Of a DNA stretch of 64,000 nt, positions 48,399 to 58,372 are shown piece after piece. The DNA lies in NCBI GenBank assembly GCA_037176845.1, contig JAYKXP010000097.1:1-64000 (forward strand). The letters are read 5' to 3'. This stretch comes from Paramarasmius palmivorus. Taxonomy: Eukaryota > Basidiomycota > Agaricomycetes > Agaricales > Marasmiaceae. A model generated the notes under the pieces. The model saw nothing but the letters and a program-made list of their open reading frames with translations, was not told the origin of the DNA and searched no databases. The position numbers and the translations under genes were made by a program. Each line of letters starts with the position of its first letter. Positions within the stretch are counted from its first letter, which is position 1.

Positions 48399-51300
48399 TC
48401 AATGTTGTGCGTCGCGTCTCTGCAGGTCTGCTGAGGCATACCAAAGAGAGGAGTCGGGGACTGAGCTGGAAGTGTCTCCGGGGTAATATCTTTGAAGTTG
48501 GGCTCCGTTGTAGAGATTTCAAAGGATGTAGCCGGACCTGGTCATTAATTGGTAAGTGTTCTTGTTGGTAACGTCTCGAATGATAAATGGACCATCCCAG
48601 CGTGGATGCAGCTTCGTAGGTTGCTCGCTTCGACGAAGAACAAGGTCTCCAATACCCAAAGCGCGTTCAAAGTACGAATTCAACTCACAATTGGCGGCTT
48701 CTTTCTCGAGGCGTTCAAGAGCCTTTGCATTAGCTTCTGCACGGTACTTTTCGAGGTTTTGAACATGATCAAGTCAGGCATTTTGAAGGGCTGCAATTTC
48801 CTGGTCAGTCGGCAGAATCATGATCTTTTCGTACACGGACTGACTTAAAAGTGTAGTTCACGGCCAAACATCATGAAACCTGGAGATTTGGAAGTACTGG
48901 GATTGGTATGGGCTCGATGAGCGAGAAGAGTGTCCGGTAAGTATTCGTCCCATTGATCCTGCTTTGAAGGGGATGCGAAACGTCCTAACATTTGAACCAA
49001 GGTATCGTTGAATTTTTCGAGGCGGCCATTAGTTTGCGGGTGATATGGAGAAGTGTGAAGATGAGAAATAGAGAGTCGGTTGAGTAGGTTTTGGAAGGCA
49101 TAGGAGAGAAACTCCTCACCATTATCTGTGAGTACATTCTTTGGTTTCCCGAATAATGAGATGATCTGACGGAGAAGCGTTATGACAGCTTCAGCGGAAC
49201 GTTTGGGAAGAGCGACAGCCATAGTGTAGTCAGTACCCATGTCCATAGCCGTCAAGATATATGAATTACCGTTCTTTGACTTTTGTAATGGACCGATGAA
49301 GTCGAAAGACCAGCAATCTCCAGACTCAACGCGAGGAAGGGGATGAAGAGGCTGAACAACGGTTGAGTCTCGTTTGTGGAACTGACAGTTATCACAGGTA
49401 CAGACCGTGTATTTGACCATCTCCGACATGTAGGGCATCCAAGCGCGACCGCGGAGAGCTTCAAGAGTCGTGTTGATTCCAAGATGTCCAATATCGATGT
49501 GGAGGCGTTTGACAAGCTCTAGGGCTTCTTTGACGCTGGTAGGTATGACAACAAACTGTGGTGGATCGTCATCGTTAACGCAAGTGTCTTTGAATAACAG
49601 GTTATACTTCACCATGTATTTTCCTTCTTTGATGGTGGCACTGTTGAGCAAGTCCTGACGATAGGATTCTAGCGTCTTGAAGACAGCTTCACGACTATCA
49701 GGATCAAGTTCAGCGGCATGTACATGAAGAGGTTGATAATCGGAATCCGGAACATCTTCATGACCTGGGCGGCGGGACAAGGAATCGGCGGCGACTTGGG
49801 AAGAACCTGGACGATAGATGATCTGGACGTCGAAATGGGGAATCTCATCAAGGAAACGGGAAAGACAGCGACTGAGATGTTTTTGAGTATGAAAATACTT
49901 CAAAGATTCATGATCGGTACGTACAACGATTGGAGAACCTTCGATGTATCCTCTGAACTTCTTCAGGGAGTGAACAACTGCAAGCATTTCGCATTCTTGG
50001 GCTGAATAGCGTTGTTCCGTGGGCGTCATTCGTCGAGATTCATAGGCAATGGGTCATAAGTCCTTTTCTTTGAAGTCAAATCGTTTTTCTGAAGGCTGAT
50101 CTTCCTCCCCCTTGTTAAACGATTTGAAGGGCTTCAAAGACTGTTGTAGGACTGCGCCAATACAATCGCCTGAAGCATCAGTGTCAAGAATGAAAACATG
50201 CCAAGGAGTGGGATGAATCAACATACGGGCATGTGTAAGTGCTCGTTTCAAGGCTTCGAAAGCCTTTTGACATGCTGAAGTCCAGTTGATAGCGGATCCT
50301 TTGCGTGGAGCACCTTGTAGAAGGTCGTACATTGGGCCAGCAATCTGCGCGAAGTGCAGAATGAATCTTCTGTAGTAGCCGACAAGATTCAAGAATCCAC
50401 GAACCTTGGTGATGTTGGTAGGTGAGGGCCAGTCCATAATTGCCTTGACCTTTTCTGGGTTAACCTGTATTCCATCGCCAGAGACAAAATGTCCAAGGTA
50501 AAGGATTTCGGGAGCAGCCCAGGTACACTTGTCAGCATTCAAGACCAAATCTTCGGCATCAAGAGCTGCAAGTACCTTTTCAAGGTCACGTTGATGCTCT
50601 TCAAAGGTTTTTGAGTATATGACAATGTCGTCGAGATAGACCATGGCGCACTTATCGATGAAAGGTCGAAGAATGTCGTTCATCATGTTTTGGAAGATAG
50701 CAGGTGCGTTGGTAAGTCCAAAGGGCATAACACGGAATTGAAAATGACCATAACAACAGGTGAATGCAGTTTTCTCTTTGGCAGAATCAGAAAGACGAAC
50801 CTGCCAATATCCTTTCGTAAGGTCAAGCGACGTGAAAACCTTGGCGTCTTTAAGGTTCTGATATGATTCGTCTATACGAGGGAGCGGGTAAGCGTTCTTT
50901 TTTGTCAACCTATTAAGGACTTGAAGGTCCACACAAGGACGAAGCTTACTGTCCTTTTTAGGTGCGAAAATCAATGGAGCGGACCACGGCAAAGAAGACT
51001 CTTCAATAACACCGTTAGCGAGACCTTCGTCGATGAATTCCTTGGCGGCCTGGAGTTCAGCCGGGGAATGCGGTCAACCAGCAATACGTACGGGAGCAGC
51101 ATTTCCAGTGTCGATATTGAGCTCCCAACGCCTGCGAGGAGGATCGCCTATCTTGCTGCGGAATAACTTCAGAAACTTGGCTTTCATCTTGTTCTTCAAG
51201 GCTGTACCAAAACGGGACCATTTGAATTTTCTGGAGGCCTCTGGAGGTGTAGGAAGAGGTTCTGAGGTAGCAGTATGGACTGGGAGGTCTGGTGCAGTTT

Positions 51301-51433
51301 GTGGGGTAGGGATAGATGGTAGAGGTGACGTATCACCATCATCGGAATGAATGGACTCTAAGTCCGGTAAGTCGTCAAAGTCAGAGTCAGAATCATACTC
51401 TGAGTCATGTCCTTTAATCCCAGCTTCAACTTC
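48399..51433 (-). pseudogene. gypsy B Pol: RT, RNase H, integrase
   Basis: One minus-strand frame continues from gag-pro. RT has PWSAPLIFAPKKDSKLRPCV, VFTSLDLTKGYWQVRL, FGLTNAPAIFQNMMNDI and the catalytic MVYLDDIVIYS. RNase H has FILDTDASGDCIGAVLQQS, AQECEMLAVVHSLKKFRGYI and VVRTDHESLKYF. Integrase has the HLGINTTLEALRGRAWMPYM/CTCDNCQFHKRDST zinc region and the core WSFDFIGPLQKS, VLTDNGEEFLS and HPQTNGRLEKFNDTLVQMLG. After a frameshift at about 48,848 the tail includes PTKLHPRWDGPFIIRDVTN, the usual C-terminal module, ending at TGA 48,399. In-frame TGAs lie at 51,434, 51,074, 50,054, 48,774 and 48,519. All catalytic residues listed are intact. Confidence 0.9.
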
Positions 51434-53266
51434 TCACCAAGTGCCGTCTTCGTTGATATCGACTTGACCACCATCAGGCTTTGTGAACTGTGTGAAACCT
51501 GGGTGTCCACTGTCAATAATGAGAGGATAGGCATCAAGGATAGAGAGTTCGCGGGGTTCTGGGACTGAGGGGTAACGAAGGGCCTGAATGCGAACAGTGA
51601 GGTGGTTCTTGGGTGAGGTGATGTCAAACAAGTTGTCGGTCCAGTTGAAGATGACGTTGTGGGTCCTTGCAAAGTGGCAGCCTATGAGGAGATCATATCG
51701 AAACCCAGAATCGGGTTCAAGAATGTAGGCAAGCATCACTTCTTTGACACTTCCGATGCTGATCTGAAATTTTGCAAACTGCCTAGTGATTGTATGACCT
51801 GTGCCGGAGACTTCCCGTGGATGAAGAAGGTTGAAGAACTCGGTGTTTGCTTTCTCTGCAACTTCTCGGCAGACATAGTTGTCGGTAGCACCTGTATCCA
51901 TAATTGTCTCAACTTCAACTGAAGGAGAACGATGGTGATATGACTTACGCAAGCTGATCTTGGCCACATATATAGGTAACGAGGTGCCTTCTTCAAGGCT
52001 GACAGCTTGTTCCGAGAAGGTGTGAAGATGTAGTGGTGAGTCCTGATCGTCTCTTGGAATAGTCCTCAGGAACTCATCCACATCTTTGTCAGTGACAGGC
52101 TTGTCATCCCCAAACCTTCGGGCTACCTGTCCAAGAAGGCCGGACGATGTTGAGGAAGCATATGGGTGAGAGCAAGAGCGAGAGGAAGACGGACGGAATG
52201 GATCTGGATCACCAATGTAGAACATCGGCTGCGAAGGATTACGACGAGTAGGTGTGTTCCTTGGCTTCGACTTAGAAGGAAGACGACAATCTCGGCTAAA
52301 ATGACCTGTTTGGTTGCAGTTGTAGCACCGTAAACCTGACTTGTCTGGGGTACGAGGAGGTCGACTGGTATTGGCTGAGGAACTACCAGTGCGAGAACGA
52401 GCCGAAAAGTTGTCGAGGTCCATAGGAACAGGAACCAAAGCGGTGGAACTGGATGTGGATGGGAACAGTGTGGAAGATGAAGAAGATATGGTACGTCTGT
52501 CGTGTTTGCGATCATTGTGGTGATTAGGCTGAGAGGTACGCTTGAAGCGTTCGTAGGCTCGGGCAGCGTCGTAGACTTCGTTCATATTCTTTGGTGTACT
52601 CTGGTTGATGTTGAACGAAGCATCCGGTGGGAGGGATTGAACGAAGAGATATTTACGCTCGCTGAACGTCATCTCGGAAGAGGGAAGCTGGATTTCGATG
52701 CGCTGGAAACGGGGTATGTATTCCGTCATGTTGCCTCGATACTTGCATTGGTGGAGTGAGCGACATAGATCGTCAATGCGAGTAGGCACGTCGAAATGAG
52801 CCTTGAGCTCAGTAGTGAGTTCGTCCCAAGTGAGCGGACAGTCTCCTCGTTCCTGCTTCTTAGCAAGGTACCAGGTCTGGGCACCTTCACAAAGTAATCC
52901 GCTAACGGCGGCGCCCCAGTTATCTTTGGGAACCTGAGAAGCAAGGAGTTGGTCTTGGACAATGGAGATCCAAGCCTGGATGTTCTCGTTGAAAGTACCG
53001 CGGAACTGAGGTAGATCGATGCAAAGAGATGAGCCGCGGGAGGATGAGCCAGTAGGAAGAGTAAGAGTGATATTAGAGACTGCGTTGCGGAATGCAGAGC
53101 TGAGGCGTTCAGCGGAGATGTTCTCCTGCTGAACATGAGCAATCTCAGCTTCACTGCAAGCAACTCTATGAGCGATCTCGGCAAGGATGGGGTGGAGGAC
53201 TGCATAAGTTTCGGGAGAGATAACAGCAGCAAGCCGTTCAAATGGATCGGGAGGCGGGTTAGACAT
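51434..53266 (-). CDS. gypsy B Gag and protease
   Basis: A 610-residue frame from the ATG at 53,266 (MSNPPPDPFERLAAVISPET). Residues about 90-240 are the retrotransposon Gag core (IDLPQFRGTFNENIQAWISI, LTWDELTTELKAHFDVPTRI). A Ser/Arg-rich linker follows, then a CCHC zinc knuckle (CYNCNQTGHFSRDC, about residues 315-328), then the aspartic protease site VETIMDTGATDNYV (about residues 455-468) and LLIGCHFARTH. It ends at a TGA (51,434) beyond which the same frame runs into Pol, so gag-pol was one continuous frame before the stop arose. No frameshift site is needed. Confidence 0.92.
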   Translation of the reverse strand: MSNPPPDPFERLAAVISPETYAVLHPILAEIAHRVACSEAEIAHVQQENISAERLSSAFRNAVSNITLTLPTGSSSRGSSLCIDLPQFRGTFNENIQAWISIVQDQLLASQVPKDNWGAAVSGLLCEGAQTWYLAKKQERGDCPLTWDELTTELKAHFDVPTRIDDLCRSLHQCKYRGNMTEYIPRFQRIEIQLPSSEMTFSERKYLFVQSLPPDASFNINQSTPKNMNEVYDAARAYERFKRTSQPNHHNDRKHDRRTISSSSSTLFPSTSSSTALVPVPMDLDNFSARSRTGSSSANTSRPPRTPDKSGLRCYNCNQTGHFSRDCRLPSKSKPRNTPTRRNPSQPMFYIGDPDPFRPSSSRSCSHPYASSTSSGLLGQVARRFGDDKPVTDKDVDEFLRTIPRDDQDSPLHLHTFSEQAVSLEEGTSLPIYVAKISLRKSYHHRSPSVEVETIMDTGATDNYVCREVAEKANTEFFNLLHPREVSGTGHTITRQFAKFQISIGSVKEVMLAYILEPDSGFRYDLLIGCHFARTHNVIFNWTDNLFDITSPKNHLTVRIQALRYPSVPEPRELSILDAYPLIIDSGHPGFTQFTKPDGGQVDINEDGTW

Positions 53267-53445
53267 GTTCGGTGTCTGTGTATGGTCGTTCGGTAAAGAA
53301 TTCGGATCCTGGAGGTGAGAGTCGACTAGAAGATCTGTTGGCTAAGTTCTCTATGAGGGAGAAGGCCTGAGTAAGTTACAATACTGTCCGGAAGAGCTCA
53401 ATACTCACTCAGAGATCAACCCCAAGCATTTCAGTTTTCGAAAAC

Positions 53446-53837
53446 TGAAATGTCGTCCGTATATCTCACGGGCCCAAGTCCAGTCAGACGAGATTACGGG
53501 CAGAGAATTCTGAATTACAACTGTACTCTACGACACTTTATGTACTCGATATCTCTGTAGCTACAGTACCGTCAAATATTTAGAGTATTAAGCTAAAGAC
53601 AAAAGATTAAGGTGTATTGATTTCGAAATCTCTTGGAAGAGATACGAATCAAGTCAAGGGGAATCTAAAGGAATCACAAACGTCCTAAGCGACGTTGGGA
53701 CGATGGAAAGGAGTCAAAGGTATGCCCTAAAAGGTGAATGTCTCAGAGAGACAAAGAGTCGGGCGCTCGCCGAGCGCTCGTCTTGATAAGGGAGTCACCA
53801 GGAGGTTTCTGGGTGACGTGAATAGGATGATACAACA
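53446..53837 (-). repeat. gypsy B 5' LTR
   Basis: The promoter LTR for the minus-strand gag-pol, colinear with 47,792-48,184. Its inner edge is part of a 26-bp perfect palindrome (53,427-53,452, centred on TTCGAA), so the last seven bases of the LTR are complementary to a stretch just inside the element where the primer-binding site should be. Confidence 0.88.
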
Positions 53838-54448
53838 CAGGTTCACAGCCACATGCTCGGTATCCAAATAGCCAGATTCACTGTTTTCTGAGTAACATAT
53901 TCTAACCCATTCATTGTAGTGTCAATGATGCCATGATAAATAGTTCCAGACTCAAGTTTATTAGGATGATTTAGCGCCACTGTCATTGCATATTTTCACG
54001 CTGTATCTTGTATTGTAGGATCATCATATTCATGTATGTCTAGATAATTGTATTATCTATCTACTGATTAATTTACAGTACATTTTTCATACCTAAAACC
54101 TTATGGCTAACAAACGGTTTAACCGCTTTGGCTGGAATTGAACCGGTTCATGGTATCGGCTGCGGCCGAACTGTTACTGTGAACCGGCCCGGTGCTTAGC
54201 CAGGGAGCCAGCCGACCCGTTGGCACCCCTACCACACATACATACCCTATTAAAAGGTGTATTATAACCTGCTCTAGTCTACTAGAAGTGTATTATCACT
54301 TGAACTATTAGTTTTGTGTGCGATTCTAAGCACAGCAACTCTGATCACATCGAACCACACTTGCACACACTGTCCACAGTAGTGCTAGACCTACTATTAG
54401 CATCTATTACCTGGTTACTTTTGTACCAGGTTTAGTGGTCATTATCAG

Positions 54449-54820
54449 TTGTGGCGAGGGCACCGCCCATGCTTTCAGTCATTTGTCCTCGTTGTGATCT
54501 GCAGATTATGTTGCTGCCTCCCGAGGACAGGTGGTACTGCGTTTCCGCCAGTCTCAGAGTCAGCTGGGTTAAAAATTGGTGAGGATCCAGACATTCTTAA
54601 TCTTGAGCCCATAGTGAATAATTCTTTCAATAGGGATGTAGTGAAAAGCTTGGTGCTATATGTCTCTGCAAACAAATATGCTTCTTACACCACGAAGGCG
54701 GACGCACGCAAAGTTTTTATCGCTGCACTCGTGGCTGGGTCTGTCCAGGTTCTTGGTCCCTCCGACAAGGCATTGGAATACAATCTGGTTCCTGTCAATG
54801 ACGGCTGCCTCTTTCCTTGA
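54449..54820 (+). pseudogene. 3' part of the gene split by the LTR
   Basis: Directly after the TCAG duplication the frame of the 46,012-46,065 exon continues (VVARAPPMLSVICPRCDLQI then MLLPPEDRW). A second open stretch in another frame follows (GLKIGEDPDILNLEPIVNNS, LVLYVSANKYASYTTKADAR, ALEYNLVPVNDGCLFP) to a TGA at 54,820. An intron between them is likely but I could not place it. It is probably the last exon of the gene at 42,553-46,065. No family recognised. Confidence 0.45.
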
Positions 54821-55699
54821 GGACGGTACTTCCATACCATCCTGCAATGGTGTCTCTATCCTCTCAGGAGTTAATCGACCTTGTAGGGTATTATGCTCAG
54901 CTCTTTCCTTAGTTCTTTGTATGTTATATTGCTATCTTTGAGCACGGGGCGGCAAAATGTGTACAGAAAAATATATAAACACTATATGTTGGTCAAGTTC
55001 TGTTTCACTTATTCAGTGGCATAAGTCTCCCAAACCAAACTCGTTCCCATCAGCGAGAAACACCGACCCACTCAAGCTAGTGTCATGCATAGCATGCATA
55101 CTGATACATGGTCATGTATTCAACAATATATGATCCCATACAGACTGTCATGTATGGGTACAGTAACAAGCCCTAATAGTTGATAAAATCTGACAATGTA
55201 CAGCCAGCTTGGCACTCAAGCCAGATTTGGGTATATCATGTGCCACCAAAAAAAAATAACATGTGAACTAAAACATAATTGAATACTACTACTAGCAGCC
55301 ATGGAGTGAGGAATTGGTTGTTGGATGAAATTGTCATTTTTGAGACAGTTTTCATCCTAGACAACTCAACTGGCTGCCAGTTGTGAAATGGTCAATGGAG
55401 GGACGACTAACATCCCTCCATTGGCTGCTTTGATGGGATGGTTTTCATCCCACTCAGGTTTCACAGGGATGGCTGGCCCATCATACTGGCCAATGAATAA
55501 CAGTCAAATAAAGAACATGAAAAAAGTATCAAGGTATATTGGACATCACAGCCTCTACCAGATACATAATTTTTGTATCATACTGGGGAACAAGAAGACT
55601 TACTGTCATTGATGATGGTAGTGAGCACAGAGTGAGAAATAATTGTTGCTTAACTGTACACAGCAGTATTGAGCTTGTAAATCTTGTAATTGTACCTGA
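54821..55699. other. intergenic, with small hairpins
   Basis: No coding. A short hairpin tcaatggaggga/tccctccattgg (55,390-55,424) is followed by gggatggttttcatccc (55,435-55,451). This is the 3' side of the kinase-like gene. Confidence 0.4.
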
Positions 55700-56501
55700 C
55701 TAGTTTAGCTGCAAAAGCCATTTTTCTACCTCTGACAAGCCATAGAAGTCACTCTCTTTTTTGGCTAGATCTTGGCCAAGGGTCCAACCTGGTGTACCTC
55801 CTTTTCCAATGATATGTTGACCACAGAGGGCTGATGAATCAAAGTCAATGATCACTGGAATGGATGGTGACTGGAGCACAATGTTATATGGACAAATATC
55901 CCCCTTTACAAATAGAACAATTATCATTAAATGTACTTGTAAAAAATAGCCAACTTACATGCACCCATCCATGGAAATGCAACCATTCTAAACCTTGTTT
56001 AACCCCTTGCACAACATCTTTAACATTCACCTCATCCCCATCCCGCACGGCATCCCAAAGATTTTTGCCGTACTTCTTGAAACACAAGCCGAAAATATAT
56101 CCATCTTTCTCAATATAGCCATAATAATCAGCGATATTCTTGTGTCCTCCAAGTTTCGTTAATGATTCAAGCACCAATGCCTCGCGGATGAGGCCATCTG
56201 CTGCACTGGTGTCCTCTGGATTTTCCGGCTCGTACGAGAGCGGGAGCGGCTTTTTAACATAGCACGAATCCGATATCGATGAGGCAGCGATAGTCAACGA
56301 GGAAGGTTTTAGAGGGCGGTAGTGCGATCTTGGGATAAGCTGCGCCTTGGGCTGGAAACTCGAGTCGAAGTCCGAAGGAAGGTGTTGTGAGGGATGGATG
56401 TAGATGTAGTAATCTTCGTCTTCGTTCTTCGCCCAAATAATCGACCAAAATGCAAAGGTATCGTCGTTATTGAACACTTCAATCTTTGCGACTCGGTTCA
56501 T
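55700..56501 (-). CDS. protein kinase-like protein
   Basis: Two exons, 56,501-55,959 and 55,903-55,700, with a 55-bp intron (GTAAGT...GTAAAG) splitting the catalytic loop at His|Gly. The product is 248 residues from the Met of MNRVAKIEVFNNDDTFAF. The N-terminal half has no kinase G-loop. From about residue 120 on: REALVLESLTKLGGHKNI (alpha-C-like Glu and following), GYIFGLCFKKYGKNLWDAV, VKQGLEWLHFHGWVHGDI then CPYNIVL (HGD replacing HRD, with the Asn retained), VIIDFDSSA (DFD in place of DFG), and GTPGWTLGQD. This is the small, fungal, F-box-like or choline-kinase-like class of kinase-fold proteins found in mushrooms; catalysis is uncertain. A further 5' exon is possible, since an acceptor-like tttcag lies just before the chosen Met. 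Confidence 0.65.
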
Positions 56502-56771
56502 GGGATTCTGAAAGACGATGGTAACGATAATGCCAGTGAAAATCACGTTGACGGTCAACGGAAATTTGCGAACTTGTTCGAGAATAGAAACGTGTACATA
56601 CTCACCGCGGTTCTCGAACTATGCCATCGTGGATATAGAATTGTAAACCGAAGATGGAAGTTTTGAGTCAAGGCTTCGTGAGAAGCAAGTCTTCACGATG
56701 ACACGCACAGTAAACCATAGCTAAGGTACAGGCGTTAGGACAGTGTCCATAAACTCAGCGTAACAATTCAA

Positions 56772-58174
56772 TCAAGCCCTAGATCTTGTCCCCACTAATC
56801 CATCTACAGCTACACCAGCCTGCCATCTCCCAAGTCGCCGTATCGCCCTCATAGCGGGAGGCGCAGTCGCTCCCGCGGTTACCAAGCCTAGAACGATCAT
56901 CGGTATAAACACTACCAAGATAAGCAGCGATAACACCAATGTGATGACGGGCTTGATCACGAGAAAGTAAAACAGAGATTGATATGTCGTTGGGTCGGTG
57001 AACTGGAAGCAGAATTAGCAGTCGCCTACGCTCAACAGAAAGCACGCGCACCATGAAATATGAGTTCCTGTAAAATGATTCCTCAGGAACAAGGTCGCCA
57101 TACGCAGCATAGCCACTTTCAATCTCTGCCGCAGAAGGGGGGCGCATGCGGGTGAATATCGGGAGTGAATTATTGGATGACGATACGACTGGAAATGGAT
57201 AGAAAGAACTCGTCCCGTGGAAAGTTCTTTGGAGATACAACTGTCAGGGTGTCCACATTAGAAGTCGTTCGTTTGGAAAGTGTGAATAGCGGTGACGTAC
57301 CTCTCCACGAGCGAAAATTCTAGCACCTAACGCATTGAGGAAGCAGAGCAGTGCGCCAATAGGCAGTGTGATAAGAAGGGCCGTGCCAGTCTGGCAAGAG
57401 GTCAACATCCATTAATATATGTTGAAATGCAGAGCATACTAGTGTGAAAACGAAGAGATAAACCCAAGCAGCTAGCGCGAAGGGAAAGTTGAGGACGACC
57501 AGATGGAAAAATGCAGTATAGTACGGTCGACGTGTTAGAGGATGGTAATATCTCCTCCAGAAGGATTTTGAAAAGAGCCCATGACGAATTTTTCGATTGG
57601 GTTCGTGGTCATGCGTTGGCGAGGTGAGAGTATTATGGCGCGCCAAATGCGATGTAGAGTGTGCTGTTCGAGACACATCTTCATGGCCCCGATGATAGGC
57701 CTCGGCCTGATCTTCTTGCTCTGCGTCGATACTCTCATCGTCATCTGAGCCGTAATCTGAGTCGTACTCTGCCTGAAACAGTGTCACTACCGTCTGTGCT
57801 AGAGACGGAGCTGCAGACGAAGCCGAAAACACGCTTCCGTGCGATGCAGAACGAGGTCTGCCGTTGGCTCTTCGGGGTCTAGCAGTCGATGCCGAGGTGT
57901 TTCCAGAGTTTAAGAGTGGTGTTGTCTCCGACGCTTCTGTCGTCTCCAACTCGTGAGACAGGTTCGTCGAGTCTGAGGATATTCGTGAATGTAAAGGCTC
58001 TGGACCCGGGGCAGTTCTACGGTTTCTCCGCGTACGTCGTGTGCGACCTGGGGAAGGCTGAGATGGATAGGGAGGTGGTGGGTCGTTTATGAGAGCCTGG
58101 ATTGCGCCTTGGGGTGTTTCTGGCATTATGGTGACCACATTTTGGGAATCTGGGACAGGATTACTAGAAGACAT
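56772..58174 (-). CDS. multi-pass membrane protein with putative sensor-like domain
   Basis: Exons 58,174-57,440, 57,390-57,301, 57,240-57,052 and 57,002-56,772 with introns of 49, 60 and 49 bp (donors GTATGC, GTACGT, GTGCGC) give 414 residues in one frame. Residues 1-200 are hydrophilic, Pro/Ser/Arg-rich, with an acidic patch (YDSDYGSDDDESIDAEQEDQ), likely cytosolic. Then come hydrophobic segments: FHLVVLNFPFALAAWVYLF, TGTALLITLPIGALLCFLNA and VITLVLSLLILVVFIPMIVL, with GARIFARGELYLQRTFHG and EESFYRNSYFMFTDPTTYQS between them. This order resembles fungal proteins carrying the putative sensor domain family. The start at 58,174 (MSSSNPVPD) is preferred over 58,231. It is divergent from the septin gene with a 198-bp gap. 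Confidence 0.75.
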
Positions 58175-58372
58175 GACAAGCCGAGAGCAAGTGTAACCGA
58201 GGCAAACGAAAGGGAGTAATTTCAAGTGCACGTGGGACTCAATACAAGGCCAAACTTGGCGAGCTAGACTGAGAGTTGTTTTCGCTTTCCTCCCTCCTCG
58301 AGTGCCAGCACGGTTGTCCTGCTCTCGTTCACTTCCATTCCTTCCTTTTGAACCCTTCTGTCTCTTGAATTC
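58175..58372. promoter_or_regulatory. shared divergent promoter region
   Basis: The 198 bp between the start codons of the membrane protein (minus) and septin (plus) must hold both promoters. It contains pyrimidine-rich tracts upstream of the septin ATG (ctttcctccctcctc, cattccttccttttgaaccc), as common in fungal housekeeping promoters. No clear TATA box. Confidence 0.5.

Larger units (their letters stand above)
47792..53837 (-). mobile_element. gypsy B: nearly complete Ty3/gypsy element
   Basis: Two 392-393-bp LTRs (47,792-48,184 and 53,446-53,837) in the same orientation flank a minus-strand gag-pro-RT-RH-IN. The LTRs differ at only a few sites (for example cctgagtccgg against cccaagtccag), so the insertion is young. 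CAGG flanks both ends (47,788-47,791 and 53,838-53,841). It sits inside the hAT element and is the youngest of the nested insertions. Five in-frame TGAs and one frameshift inactivate it. Confidence 0.93.
47517..54231. mobile_element. hAT-type non-autonomous element with 8-bp duplication
   Basis: The ends are TAGTGATGCCAACGGGTCGG on the left and, inverted on the right, TAGGGGTGCCAACGGGTCGG. They are flanked by identical CCACACAT (47,509-47,516 and 54,232-54,239). The uninterrupted LTR at 34,5xx has the corresponding single ccacacgt. An 8-bp duplication and TA-G-GGTG-like ends fit hAT elements. Subapical motifs (gaaccggttc-like, cggctgcggccgaac) occur near both ends. Without the gypsy inside, only about 665 bp remain (47,517-47,791 and 53,842-54,231), with no transposase, so it is non-autonomous. 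Confidence 0.85.
46066..54444 (+). repeat. solo LTR of the gypsy A family, interrupted by nested elements
   Basis: The first part (46,066-47,516) and the last part (54,240-54,444) together make a 1,656-bp LTR nearly identical to 33,102-34,773. It starts TGATATGCTGATTTTTATAA and ends gtttagtggtcatta. The flanks CCAG (46,062-46,065) and TCAG (54,445-54,448) are a 4-bp duplication with one C/T difference, matching the 4-bp GCGG duplication of the reversed copy. No interior and no second LTR, hence solo. It splits an exon of the flanking gene. Confidence 0.85.

Noticed and set aside
51358..51672. Separate minus-strand frame at the gag/pol junction of gypsy B, as evidence for programmed frameshifting
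   Set aside because: Gag-pro and pol are already in the same frame; only a TGA separates them, so no frameshift is needed.
33102..54444. LTRs at 33,102 and 46,066 as the two ends of one giant element with an extra gene inside
   Set aside because: The 46,066 copy has its own 4-bp flanks (CCAG/TCAG) and splits an exon whose frame resumes behind it, so it is an independent insertion. The flanks of 33,102 (CCGA) do not match 54,445.
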